Below the pieces are notes generated by a model. That model did not search any database and was not told the origin of the DNA. It worked only from the letters and a program-made list of their open reading frames with translations. A stretch of DNA of 60,000 nt from Takakia lepidozioides (taxonomy: Eukaryota > Streptophyta > Takakiopsida > Takakiales > Takakiaceae), in the NCBI GenBank assembly GCA_030704615.1, contig CM060732.1, positions 60,805,053-60,865,052 of the forward strand. Reading direction: 5' to 3'. A program made the position numbers and the translations under genes. Below, one piece after another: positions 44,953 to 57,284 of the stretch. The stretch's first letter is position 1. Every line of letters begins with the position of its first letter.

Positions 44953-45300
44953 GGTAGATCACAGCGCCACAACCCGAACCACCCCTGCACCAATTACACA
45001 AGCCCTGCACCGTCTTCTCAGCTCTCGATCCCCCCCACGACCCTCACCCAGGTCGCCCAACAGCGCGAGAAATCACAAAGCCCTAATGATGAGAGCAACA
45101 ACAACAACAACACCGCCCGACCTCCACCCCCACACTCATTCCGCACTCGCTCCACAGCACTGATCCCTTTAACTGAACACAACCCTCTTTCCCTGCAATC
45201 GGCCGAGATCCTCGGGCGATGCAATCCAACGGCAGGTCGTGCAGAGCGGGGAAGCAGAGCTCAAGACTGCACCGGAGCACACACGAAGGCAGCCCTGCCA

Positions 45301-45320
45301 CGAAAGGCCACGACGTACCA
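45301..45320 (-). promoter_or_regulatory. Conserved 20-mer upstream of UBC copy B
   Basis: Identical to 38569-38588 upstream of copy A and followed by a CT-rich tract. Preservation in otherwise diverged flanks suggests a functional leader or promoter element. Confidence 0.4.
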
Positions 45321-45329
45321 TCATCCCCC

Positions 45330-45354
45330 CTCTCTCTCTCTCTCTCTCTCTCTC
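45330..45354. repeat. (CT)n microsatellite
   Basis: About twelve CT units, directly next to a partial dispersed-repeat copy. Confidence 0.9.
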
Positions 45355-45381
45355 ACTCACATCACTTTTGTACCGACCAAA

Positions 45382-45410
45382 TTGGGCGCGGGGTCTGTGG
45401 CCACAATGTG
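45382..45410 (+). repeat. Dispersed repeat family, copy 5 (short fragment)
   Basis: TTGGGCGCGGGGTCTGTGGC followed by CACAATG matches the core of copies 4 and 6 with substitutions. Confidence 0.6.
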
Positions 45411-45957
45411 CTTACCACATTACTCTTCTTCTTTTGCTCAGGACTTCAGTTCTTTTCTTTCTCAGTTTCTCAGTTAAAGCAACTTTATCCTTTATCCTTC
45501 ATCCTTTCTCCTGGTTGAGATGTTTCACTCTCATGCTTCTTGCAAGGTTTTCGCCCCCATGCTCTGTTTCTGAATCTAGTAGAGGAAGGTTGACAGAATT
45601 TGACAGGGCAGTCGGAGGTCCTGTTGGATTGTAATGTAGAATTTTCAATTTGGAGAAATGCCAACCCTAACTGTCTACAGACATCTTTGACCATCAAACT
45701 TTGTCCAACTAAGCTTCTTGGTCATAATGTAGGACACTCGAGACTGTTGAGTAGGAGACGATGGTAGTGCATGTAAGCTTACTCATGCAAGCCCATCACA
45801 TGTTTCGTGAGCATGAATGTGTCTTGGTTTTTGGTGAAAGAGAGAGAGAATGCTAATTTTGAAGTTGAGACAGCCAAGTGTAACTTCCAGTCAGCAGTGA
45901 CTGCTCAATGTAGGCGCAAAGTAGGATGGACCAATCCAAGGAGAAACCCAGATCTTT

Positions 45958-48900
45958 CTACCTAAGTTTTCGAATAGGAATAGCTTTGCCAAAGAGCTTC
46001 CCAACATCTTCAGCTCCCATCTGCAGGTCAGCAAGCAGAGCCTTCTCTTCATCACCCAACTCACGGAAAAATCGCTCCTCATCACGCCGAAACTTATCAG
46101 CACCCTTGCCCAGGCGCCCCAGCAGTGAGAGCTCTGCCTTACCCACCTTCTCCTCTAACTCTTCCACTTCCTCTACCACAAACTTCTCACCCTCCTCCAC
46201 CTGTGTACAGTGTCACAAACCAGCATATTACAACCATTCTGGTGAAGGCACCAATGCCATGAAACTCTGAATTTCAGAAACATCATGCAGACGAGGAACA
46301 CCGATGGGTCTACTATACTCATTGCATGTTTCATTAGCAAGCATTGTTACCTTCTTTTCCAGTCTGGCAAACAAAGGGGGCTCTGGCCCGCATGTGTTGT
46401 CTGTCTGAGTGAACTTCTTGAAGTCAAGGTTCACTCGCTTTGCTGCCTTTTCCAGTTCAGGGACAATGCTGGGTGGAAGTGTTTTGCTGCGAGTGTATAC
46501 AACTGCACCTCCATATCCATCCCACGCATCATTGCTTCCCCGGTAGTAGATAAACACATAGTCATCTGGCCTCTTCTCTGTCTTAGCTCCCAAAACGTAC
46601 CTGGGTAGGCCATAAATGATTTAGAGCTTGTAGGAAGGCACCACACCACTGAACACCCATCCCCTATCCGTCAAGGTGCAGCTGCCCTATGTCAGTTGCT
46701 GCAAGACCTCTTTTACCTACCCAATTTATACAATCAAAGAACCCAAAATTTTGTAGTTTTAACCTTTGTAATGTCCAGGTGTTCACAAGAAAGGTGATGC
46801 TCTAGATGCAGCTCAGGTGGAGAATGTGGTGAATTAACTTAACAAGTATCTACTAACTGGAGGCTCACATAGGAGGGAAAAGTACAAAAAGAGAAAAGGG
46901 AAATGATACCCATCATGCCGACAGACTGTACATGTGGATTCCTCTTTTCCCAGTCTAGTTAAATTACTGTACAAAGGTGGGCAGCCTACTCATAATCACG
47001 AGACCAGTAGGTAGTCTGACATCTCAGAGAGGGAGAAAGAGATTAAGTCCGCAGAAGGCCCAAAGGATCCAAGGACACAAAAGAGAACAGAATCTAGAAC
47101 CATAGCGAGAGAAAGACTGACACACCAGTCATCCTGGTAGTGGAGGAATTCGTTGCCATGGTTGTACAGCACGCCAGGCTGCTTTGGGTCTTGCACAAAA
47201 TTCTGCACTGTGGAACGCGTGAAAAAGCCCCCGTCTGGGGTTGCTATTCTCCATGACAACTTTCCTGCATGTGAATGGCCATTTCATCCTAGTTAACAAT
47301 ACAAAAAGCATATCGACTGCTTTGGGAACACTTGACACATAATTCCAGTCCACAAAAAACTTCACAATACTAGTTGTCTATGTTTGGTTTGATAATACCA
47401 TGAACAGGTGCCACAGGGCTTGCCACCAAATTTCACTACTCATCTCGGTACTCAATCCAGCAGCAGTGTTTGGTTCAGTGAAACCTTCTTCAAGAATCTC
47501 AGACTCTCAGTGTGGAACAGTTTCTCTTTCTTTCCACACTCTGACAATATGCTGCAAATGTCAGCACACACAATCCCCCACCATAGTATAAATAAGCTAG
47601 GCGCTGGAACGATTCTCCAGGCTCCAAAGAGGTACTGGTAGGGTTCAGAGAACATGATTAAGCAAGTTAAAATTCATCATTCATTTTTATAAAATGTGGA
47701 AACATGCATCGCTAATGGTCAATGGGGGCTTGCAAACTGATGGGACCATGACAGAAAAGCAATACTGTGTCAAGTTCTAGCATGCCCCCACTATTTGGGC
47801 AGAATGCCTCACTGAATGTAACACCCTTATAACATCAATGATCCAAAAAAGAATTTCAACAAGTCAAACAACAGTTTAGTCCATCTTATTGCCACATACT
47901 CACTTCCTCCTCAAGGCTAGGGGTTGCACCACTAAAGGGGACTAGTAAGGCTACCTGAGAGCTCGCTAGGGGATGCTGTGAATTCATGGAGTTGGCAGTC
48001 AAATGTATCAAAAGTACGATTATAGCCGCTGCTGATGTACCATTTCCCTGTAAAATCCAGGGTGCTGAAATCAGCCACCAAGGCTGAAGGAGGGGGCACT
48101 GGGTAGCGTCCTTCATCCAGTTTTTTGGGCACACACCCTTTCCTTGTCACAGCGCAATCGTTGAACTCGTCAACCACGTTGTTCTCAAACAGATCTCCGC
48201 ATCCGATCTGCAACATATCTGCACAATAAATGGCCAGCAGAAGCAAAATACACTCCCATTTCTATCTCTGCCTGTGCACGCTCCAAACTCGTGTCTCTAA
48301 CACATAAGTTTTGTTCTGGTCTGTCCATCACCACCAGATGGCCAGGAGACTGGTGCCTTCATGGTCGAACGAGTGTCTCTCTCACTTCTGCTGTTTTTTC
48401 AGAAACAATGTGACCATGATAGCCAAGATTCTCACATCAGCCTTTCTATCTGCAATTGTGTCTGGGGAAAACTATTTGACCAGATTATTTACGCATGAAT
48501 GCAGCAGCCATGATGAAGGAGATGCAAATTTTTTAGGCTTTGTAGTAGAGAAGGCATACCTGGCACTCAGTCTCATCAGGACGATTATTACACGTCTGCA
48601 AGCAAGCTACATTGGCTGCACATTTCGGGTCTGCAATACACTTTGCCAACTCCACCCTGATCGACCACAATTTCACAGACAGTTACAGCACATACTCATT
48701 GGCCCATTCCCTGAGACCATTTCGCTATGGTTTTAAGGAAAAGATTGTTTACTTCTGAGTTACTTTGTAGCCTGACTAATCTTGGCGTTAAACTCCTCAG
48801 TCGACCTTTCTTGTAAATACCCCCTTACATGTAGCACTCTGGCACAGTCAGCAAGAAGTAGTCCATTAGACTGGAAGTCTAATGAGCTCTACCTCCCTGT

Positions 48901-50181
48901 TTTTGAACATGTTTCTGTTCTCTTGGTCCCTTCAAGTCTCCTGTGGAGGTGGTACATTAGTTTCTCTGTCTCTCTTTCTCTGGATTGCCAATGCAATCAA
49001 AGAAACATTCTTTTCTCTCACGCAGACATTCCTGGTAGCTCTAACCAAGTCTTAGAATCACTACTAGTAGCATATACTTCCATGCTGAATAGTATTTCCC
49101 ATATGGAAATGGTGCAGCAAAATGTGTGTGTTGGTTAGCAAGCTTAGTATGACTCTGCATATAAGATCTAGGTAAAGACAGAGAATTTTTCAAAGAAGGG
49201 ACACGGACATCCTTACTACCGGCATTCTTTGAGGAGGCACGCACATGTCTTCAAAGGGTCAACTGCTGATGCCGTTGGTGCCACCCACAGCAACGCTCCC
49301 ACTGTTATTCCTGCTGCCACTTGCAATGCCACTGCCTGCTATGCTTGTCAGTCTCATAGTGTCGACGATAGAACCAGGTTCTAGAAGAACTGCCATCTAC
49401 AAGGTTGTTAGCTTGACGCTTGATGGCCAAAGAGAAAATTTATAGAATTTCCAAACTGGCTAGCTAAAACACAGACATAGTTTCCAAACCCACAATGATT
49501 CTAAAATTGTGAATCCCAAGTTCCTAAATCACAGATGAGAGCATCTTTAACTAAATTAGGGCACACCCACACTCTCCCAGGTGCATCCCTGCAGGTCATC
49601 TGACTCCACCCCAAGCCTAGGGAAAGAAAGCTACTGGCCAGAGATTATGAGAGGCACTTCAAATTGCTTCAAAAAATGAAGTATACATGAAACTCCCTGT
49701 TACAAATCACAATACACTCCATCATCCATTGAAGACTCACCTGCCTAAACTTCTGAATTGGTGTCTTTTGTGCATCTCCTCCAGGACTAGTATGTTCTCT
49801 CTCCTTTGCTTTGTGTGAGGTGACTTGCCACCATTTCTGTGAATTCTGCACATTTGGTAACCAGCATGATTCAAGAATCCCCACTCCCTTGTCTGATCCC
49901 CCTCTGTCTTCTTGTCGAAAGCGCTGTATAGCTGTCGACACTTTGTTACTAAACCTTTCTCCTTGGATGCCAGTGGCTTGACCTTGTTCATGAAAAGTGC
50001 TCCTTGAAACTGCCCCAACTCCAAATTGAGGCAACTGTCCCTGTAAAATGAATGGGGCTGGTTGTGTAGTCCTGGACACTGTCGAGAAGACTTGGCTTGA
50101 AGGGGGGCCTTCCCTGCTCTGGCGGTGAGTGAGATGAGTGAAAGAAGTGATTGAAGAGGCACCTGTCAGCAGGGAAGTCAT
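45958..50181 (-). CDS. VDE: Violaxanthin de-epoxidase precursor, 512 aa
   Basis: Lumenal enzyme of the xanthophyll cycle, converting violaxanthin to zeaxanthin for photoprotection. Seven exons: 50181-49741, 49335-49220, 48656-48560, 48207-47955, 47264-47126, 46600-46351, 46200-45958 (1539 nt in frame). Exon 1 (147 codons) and the start of exon 2 form a long bipartite leader; [14 protein letters not shown] ends a thylakoid-transfer segment with likely cleavage near residue 171. The Cys-rich domain has [14 protein letters not shown] and [20 protein letters not shown]. The lipocalin-like domain has [37 protein letters not shown] and [17 protein letters not shown]. The Glu-rich coiled-coil tail ends [12 protein letters not shown]. 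The leader is longer than in Arabidopsis (about 113 residues), so the exon 1 model is the weakest part. Decayed copies of exons 5-7 lie at 39.7-40.7 kb. Confidence 0.92.
48864..48884. repeat. Perfect short hairpin in VDE intron 2
   Basis: CATTAGACT and AGTCTAATG form a perfect 9-base inverted repeat around a 3-base loop. It lies in the intron between VDE exons 2 and 3. No function is evident. Confidence 0.7.
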
Positions 50182-52054
50182 GGACCTTTGGGGATTCCCC
50201 TGCAAACACAAAGGACAGAAATTTGCTGCAAAGGGTGTTAGAGCTCTCTCTCGCTTTTGTCCCTTGTGCCCATTGGCCTCCCACGTAGGTCATAAAATTC
50301 TTCTCCCTCCCTCTATCTCAGTCCACAGTCTAGCATGTAGAAATCATGCAACTGGCTTCGGAAGGGTCAATCTCTCGTGGACAATAGAGACGTCATACCC
50401 ATCGTTTGCAGAGAATGGTCAAGGGTGGACACACTGAGTCTCCCTCTCTCTTGAAGCAGAGACAAACATCATTTCTTCCCCTGTCTGGCATATTCGCATA
50501 CTACTAGTTCCGGTATAGTGTTGTCTGTTTAGGGACCCACAATCTTTTTTGGCAGAGGAGGACCCAAAGTTTCTGGCAGCCTCCCTGCATGTCACACACT
50601 GTGTCTTGGGTTAACGTTTGATGTTTTTTATAGTTGGTTTTGTTCTACTTTTTATCCCATGGGCCAGCAGGACACCTTGTGAAACGTTGTATAGTTTCTT
50701 TCTTCCTTTTCTCTTTCACAGACACCCAAACAATAATTTCGAGCTCGGAATATGGAAGTCCGATTTAGCAGAATAGGCATTTCTGCCACATCCATCCTTA
50801 TAACCACACTTGATGTTGAGTCAGGACTCCAAATTAGGTGGGTTGTGAAGTGCGGTGGCAATGTCCATCCAGAAAATTGATGATGAATTGAAGTACTTCT
50901 CCCCCTACAAGACCAGAAGACTGGTTCAAAACAGACTTGGAGATTATGGCACAAAGGATGCAATGTGAAATATCACCTCGTGGAGTTTCCGTTAAAATTG
51001 ATCACGGACAAGGAAAACGATGTACACTGTATGAAATCAGCTTTACGATGGAGATAGAAATCGAATTCGAATTGCCGAACACTCAGATTACTGATTGGCC
51101 TCAGACACCACATTATCCCGCAAAAGACATAGCCATTCCCTTTCCCCAAAGGGATTCAAAGAAATGGACTATTATCTAGAGCTCTGAGATTCCTTCATCA
51201 TGACAATGTGCAGCTGTACACCTTTCTCTCGGTCTTTCCGTTGGGTATCACGATGGAGCTCACTCATAACTTGTAAATCTCAGTGACAAAGACGCATTAG
51301 AGATTCATCCAGCGAGCTAACTCTTTACTAATGTCTGTACGACGTTGTGTGTGCGCAAATTCTACCTTCAAAATGTACCCATACACACAACTCACGAGCT
51401 TTTTCAAAGTTTCAAAAGATTGAAGAGACGAGCTTACCAAAAGTCCTGTCAGACAACGAAAGAGAGGAATAGACATTCATTGCTTTGTGGGCGAGCGACC
51501 ACCGTCCTCCTCAGCTCCGCGCGTGTGTACTCAAGCGCGCATCAGCGAGAGGGTAAGAAAGACATTCAACGTCCACGGGTTGCCTAGAGATGACGGTGAG
51601 CCTCATCTGTGAAAGGTGGGTGTGTGATCAGCTGGCTTGTGACGTGGCTTGTACCTGCCACTTTATATCGTATGATCTCCACAGTGGGCATACATCAATG
51701 CTCTTGGTGGCGCCATAGCGCTATGCCATACCCATACACCCGCGCGGCACGTCCATACAAACCATGATCAACTTCCCTGGAATGGCGATGGGTTCCGCGA
51801 CCTGCAGTAGAGTAACGGACCGGGAGGCTGTGTGGAGCTGCCGGCCCAGACCCTTGCAAGTGATGACTAAGATGTCTTCCAAGCCTGCAAGGAAACCCAT
51901 GAAAGGTACAGACATGAAACTCTTCGTGTGTATTTTCGGGCCTCTAGATTTTGTTCGTTGGAGCGAGCTAGCCTGCAAATTGTTCCTCGGTTGAAGAAGT
52001 TTACAGCTGGGTCATTCTGCAGGGAGGGAGGATTGAGCATGCAGTAGAAATTCC
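50182..52054. other. Upstream region of VDE and gap to the PPR pseudogene
   Basis: No gene was recognised. Antisense frames at 51721-51994 and 50937-51179 have no family resemblance. The part next to 50181 should contain the VDE leader and promoter. Confidence 0.4.
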
Positions 52055-53790
52055 TGGGTCTCATGGAGCGACGAGGCTTTCGGTCCTACTCTGAGACATG
52101 TGCTCGAATGTGGGGAGACGAAAGCCCTGGCAGTTCACCAAGCACACATAATTGGAAGTGGTTTTGGGCTAGACATCTTCCTGGGAAACACCCTTCTCAG
52201 TATGTATGTGAAAAGTGAGAATTCAGGATGCTCGTCAAGTGTTCGACAAAATGCCCAAACGGAATGTGATCTCATGGACTTCGAGTAACAGGACTTGCTC
52301 AGGAAGGGCATCATGAGGAGGCATTTAAATTCTTCCAGGATATGCAACGAGAACGCGTGAAGCCAAACAAGGTTACTTCCATTATAATACCTCAAGGCAT
52401 GTTCGGCTTAGCAGATCTTGAACAGGGCAAGTGGCTCCATCAAAGCTGAATTCGAGTGGGAGGTCCGAATGAGGAGCGCCCTTGTCAGCATGTATTGCAA
52501 GTGCGGTTCTGCGGTGGATGCGCGAAAAGTGTTTGACAGAGTGCCTGAGCGAGACGTGATCTTATGGAATTCGCTGATTGCAGGATTCATTAGCATCCTC
52601 AATGCATGTGCCATCCCAGCAGCTCTGAAGCAGGGGAGAAGAGTCCACGCGAGCATCATCGAAGCTCAATTTGAGTCAGATGTCGAAGTGGGGAATGCCC
52701 TGGTCAGCATGTACTGCAGGTGCGGGAGTGTGATATACGCACGCCAAGTGTTTGACAAAATGCTTCAACGAAATGTGGTCTCCTGGACTGCGATGATTGC
52801 AGGATTAGCTCAGCAAGGACGTTCAGAGACATTCCAACTGGGGAAAATCTAATTCGTGAGCATCCCACCCATGAGCCCGTGAGCGAACACTGGGAATCAA
52901 TGAGCATGTGCTCCCGATTTTGGGTGAATCAGGGTGAACCATGAGCCTGAGCTCACTGATTTCACGCTCACTTGCTCATGGGCTCATGGATCAGTTTCTC
53001 TCCCGGCAGCTCTGGAACAGGGAAAGTGCCTCCATGCGGCATCACCAAGCTGGACTTGAGTCAGATGTCCAAGTAGGGAATGCACTTTTAAGCTTGTACT
53101 GCAAGTGCCAGAGTGTGGCGGATGCATGCCAGGTATTCAATGATATGCTTCAACGAGATGTGGTCTCGAGGAATGCGAGGATTGCAGGGTTTGCTTAACA
53201 AGGGATCGTGAAGAGGTCTTTGAACTCTTTCGACAGATGCAGCAAGAAGGCATGCATCCAAATGTGATCATCTTCATGAGCATCCCTCCCCTCATGTGCC
53301 AGCCCAGTTACTATAGACCAGGGAAAGAAGCTTCATGCAGACATTATCAAAGGTGGGTTTGAGTCAGATGAGCTGGTCAGCAGTCCACTGGTTAACATGT
53401 CCTACAAATGTGGGAGCCCAGTGGATGTGCGGCAAGTGTTCGTCCAAACAAGATGTGATGTCCTGGAATGCAATGATTGCTGGATCTGCTCAAAATGGTC
53501 ACAGTGAGGAAGCTTTAAACTTCTTCGACAAATGCAGAAAGCAGGCACCAAGCCTGACAGGACATTTTCATCAGTATTCTTGAAGGATGTGCCAGTCTAG
53601 GAGCCTTGGAAGAGTGCAAACGGGTCCATGCTCAGATCAATAAATGTGGATTGTGTCCCCCTTGCTTGATGCCTGTAAAATTCTTGGCAATGTGAAGCTA
53701 ACAGAACGTGCAGCAAAATGCATACTTCAGTGGGATCCACAACACCCTGCAGCTGTCGAACATGTACACTGCTTCTGGTAAAGCACAAGG
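52055..53790 (+). pseudogene. Broken paralogue of the 1088-codon DYW PPR gene
   Basis: The plus strand begins MERRGFRSYSETCAR, matching residues about 104-117 of the 1088-aa protein. It passes through the first PLS triplets: [60 protein letters not shown] 150-base foreign insert at about 52858-53005 interrupts it. Later triplets (GKKLHADII-like at 53330, VSSPLVNM) and part of the E motif (AAKCILQWDPQHPAA near 53710-53755) follow. The 1088-aa E+/DYW part is absent. Many frameshifts and stops occur throughout. It converges on the ALDH gene, whose stop is at 53920. Confidence 0.9.
52858..53005. repeat. Insert with repeated CATGAGC / GCTCATG in the PPR pseudogene
   Basis: Absent from the intact paralogue. 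CCATGAGCC occurs twice in direct orientation and GGCTCATGG once inverted, along with many GTGAGC, TGAGCATG and GAGCTCAC words. It looks like a small foldback or tandem element inserted in the pseudogene. Confidence 0.5.
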
Positions 53791-53919
53791 CAAAAAAAAT
53801 GTAGGAGACCCTACCGTGCAGCTGCAGTGAGGTTGACAACCTGGTGCATATAATTGATATCTAAGATACGTCCTGGGTTTTTCATGAACATCAATGTTTA
53901 ACAAGCTGCTAGTTGGAGC

Positions 53920-56900
53920 CTAGAGCCAGGCGGGGTTGAGCAAAGGTGTAACAACTGCTTTCACTTGTGTGTAGTTGTGCAATCCATAGCTACCATTCTC
54001 ACGCCCGATCCCACTCTGCTTGTAGCCACCGAATGGAACTGCGACATCTATGATGTCATAACAATTGGTCCAGATAATCCCAGCTTTCAAGGCACGACTG
54101 AGAGTACTGGCTATATCCATGTTTTTGGTGAAAATACCTGCAGCCAGTCCATAGGGTGTATCGTTTGCCCGCCGTACCACCTGGAGAAAGGAGAACACAT
54201 CAATGAGATAGTAGCCTAGCGGGTCTCTGGAAAATTCCAGGCTCTTAGTGTGTATGGACTAAAACTAGGTATCATGGATCTGATTCCAGCTTTGGCTGCT
54301 TAACTGTCAGAACTGATGAAGATACAAGGAGATAACTTCTGCCAGACCGTGCCATGGCAAGAACATCATGCTTTTGCAAAAGAAGGTTTACTTACAGTTA
54401 AAAAGATCTCAACTACTGTGCACCCTGAAACATACCTCCTCTAAAGTCTTGAACTTTGAAATTGACTGCACAGGTCCAAAGATTTCCTCCTTGAAAATTT
54501 TCATGTCATCTTTGACATCACTGAAGATGGTGGGCTTGATGTAGTAGCCCTTGCTTCCCAAACGACCTCCACCTTTACAGCCAGCATTCACCAAAGAAAT
54601 TATAAAAGATGTGCAGAACTAAAACTGAGTGATGCAGTCAATGAGCAGTAATACCCATGATTCCTGGTCCCCCATTTGCCTTCTGTTGGGAGGAGAACAT
54701 CCTAACCACCTTTCGGATTTTTTGAACTTGATGAACTTTCGGTCAAATAGTACCGAATAACCTAACAATTCAAGAATTGTTTGTGGTGGGATACATGACT
54801 GCAGCATGAATCACTGAATCTTCACTCAGGGCATCTGCACTGAGAAGGATTGGCCCTCTCTTCTTCTGTCCCTCTTCTAAGTCCCACTACCGGAGTGAGC
54901 CCCTAAGGTAGTCTGTTCCCTTTTGTTCCCCCCACACTGGGCGCGGGGTCAATGGCCACAAGGCACAGCAAACAACGTCTCATGAGTACATTTCTTGGGT
55001 CAATGGCAATACAACCACAGCATGATACAGCTGCAGTACTGAGATATTCCACCACATACTTTCTACTAGATGATGTCCATGGAAAGAGTATCAATTAATG
55101 CTTGATTCCTGTGACTGAATCCTTGTATGTACTACAACAATTTTAGTTTGAGTCTCGACCCCCAGGAACACACTGGCTTGGATAGGCTTCATATCCCGCA
55201 GGTTATGTGCCCATAAGGTAAAATCGGCAGCACATTCTCTCCCTGTTTCTCTCTGAGGATGCCCTTGTTGCACTAGGCACCAGGCTGTCAAGTATGCCAG
55301 TCCTTAAACCAACAGTGAATTTCCTATATGCAGATTGTCATGAGCGCGCAAGTGCTACTATGCTGAGGTCAGGCTCAGCTTCCACACCCTGGTGAGATGA
55401 ACCCACAACCAGGTCCGGGACCATCATATCCCATGGAAACTATGCCCCAAAGGGCATGCCATGGGTACAACATAATATCCGGATGATACAATTTTTCCCC
55501 TAGACAATTGATATCACATCCACCTTGTCAATCCCGAATCAAAGTGCACACACCTTTACAGATTCAAGGACAAAAGCAATCTGGCCATACCTGTCACGAG
55601 CCTTGCTCCTTGCTCCTGTCCAACATCGATGTATCCCAAAATTTTGTCAAACTGTGTTTTGTCTACTTGTGGTCCCTGCTCCACCCCATCCTTGAAAGGG
55701 TCACCGACGACCCTTTTCAATGCCCAGGCTTTGGCTTTTTCTAGAAATTCATCATAGATCTTTTCATGCACAAAGGTGCGTGAACCAGCACAGCAGCATT
55801 GGCCCTGGTCGAAGAGAGCAAAATGGGCGATCTCGACAGCAGCATCTATGTCTGAATCCTCACAGATAATAAAGGAACTCTTTCCACCCAATTCCAGTGT
55901 CACCGGCTTCAGATTGCTCCTTGCAGCTGCGGTCATGATAAGCTTACCGACCTCAGTTGAACCTGCCAGCCAAATCAAAATGGAATCCTCACTGATTCTG
56001 CAAAGTTTCTTTTTCATGAATGACCACACAATCCACATTCAGAGAAGCCTCCAGATGGAAAGCACCACAAGCCAAAGCATCTGACAATTTATCACCTCAC
56101 CTCCAAAATACCCTTGGCTGGGCAGCTTTATAAGTGGTATCAGAATATCTTTTTGTATCTGAAAATGCAGGAGTTTTGAGTTGAAAAAATCTATCAAACT
56201 GCTGCAATCCACATTGCAAGGCCAGTTTCAATCCACAAACAACTTCTTCCAACTAAGGCTGGACCAGTTGAGAAGATCTTTTGATTGTACCAACCCAAAA
56301 AAAATCATGCAACTACCCTGTCTCCAAAGGTTGAGATGTGCTAATGCTATGATCAACGTCACAGAGTGATTGGTCGCTCTTGGTGGAATTACCTGTGAAT
56401 GCCACTTTATCAATATCCATGTGGCTTGCAATTGCTGCGCCTGCTGTAGGACCATAGCCTGGTACAATATTAAGAACTCCCGGTGGAATACCAGCGTCAA
56501 GAGCAAGCTTTCCTGCCAGAAGGGCAGATAGAGGAGTTTGTTCCGCTGGCTTCAGCACAACCGTGTTTCCAGTTGCCAGGGCTGGCGCTACCTTCCAACT
56601 AAACATCACAACGGGAAAATTCCATGGAATAATTTGGCCCACTACTCCAATCGGTTCATGGTAAGTGTGTGCCAGGTAGGATCCCTCTGTTGGTATAGTC
56701 TGGCCAGTAATCTTATCGGCCCAGCCTGCATAGTAACGGAAAAGCTCGGGGACCTCTGGAACCTCAGAGTATCGGGCTTGCAAGTAGGGCTTCCCACTGT
56801 CCAGTGTATCAAGCGCTGCGAGCTCATCTGCATGCTGCTCCAGCAAATCGGCATACTTGAACAGGATCCGAGCTCTCTCACTAGCGGGCAACCTTGGCCA

Positions 56901-57284
56901 GGGGCCTTCCTCAAATGCTTTCCTGGCAGCTGCCACCGCCCGATTCACATCCTCTTCGTCTCCCTCGGCTACATGAGCGATAACTTCCTCACTTCTGGGA
57001 TCGATCGTTGCAAACGTCTTGCCGGAAGCAGAATCCACAAACTCCCCATTGATGAGCAGCTTGGTGTACTGCACCTCCACGGGTGCCTTGGAAGGGGTCT
57101 CCAGCTCCTCCGCTGCTGCAGCAGCGCCATAGCTCCGCACAGCTGAAGCCCTCACACCCTCCCGAATTGTTGATGCGTAGAGCGACCCATGATTCCTCTG
57201 CGACACTCTGCTGCCTGCCGAAGCACGCAGCATTCCAGACAGCAGCGACGCCGCACTCCTGGCCTTACTCGCCATGCCTGCCAT
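53920..57284 (-). CDS. Mitochondrial-type aldehyde dehydrogenase (ALDH2 family), 553 aa
   Basis: It oxidises aldehydes such as acetaldehyde to acids with NAD. Four exons: 57284-56393, 55962-55591, 54572-54436, 54180-53920 (1662 nt in frame). Residues 1-50 are rich in Ala, Ser and Arg with no acidic residues early on, a good mitochondrial presequence. Landmarks: [20 protein letters not shown] and [12 protein letters not shown] (cofactor binding), FTG-STEVG across intron 1, catalytic Glu in TLELGGKS (about residue 321), catalytic Cys in GQCCCAGSR (about 354), [10 protein letters not shown], and [12 protein letters not shown]. The end is [15 protein letters not shown], as in plant ALDH2B. All joints keep phase, and no defects are seen. 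A dispersed-repeat copy sits in intron 2. Confidence 0.93.
54912..54991 (+). repeat. Dispersed repeat family, copy 6, in ALDH intron 2
   Basis: CACTGGGCGCGGGGTCAATG, then CACAAGGCACAGCAAACAAC, to CTCATGAGTACA. It has the same orientation as copy 4. Confidence 0.85.

Larger units (their letters stand above)
44953..45957. other. Region between UBC copy B and VDE
   Basis: It contains the UBC copy B upstream element (45301-45320), a (CT)n run (45330-45354), a short dispersed-repeat piece (45382-45410), and the probable 3' untranslated region of VDE. No other gene was seen. Confidence 0.5.

Noticed and set aside
48841-48900. Possible tRNA (anticodon-like stem in AGTCCATTAGACTGGAAGTCTAATG)
   Set aside because: Only one stem is present; no acceptor stem, D arm or T-loop GGTTCGA-type sequence could be placed.
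51721-51994. Overlapping frames on both strands near 51.8 kb
   Set aside because: No family resemblance on either strand and no splice-linked neighbours.
56538-57146. 202-codon plus-strand frame
   Set aside because: Antisense of ALDH exon 1, which matches a known family throughout.
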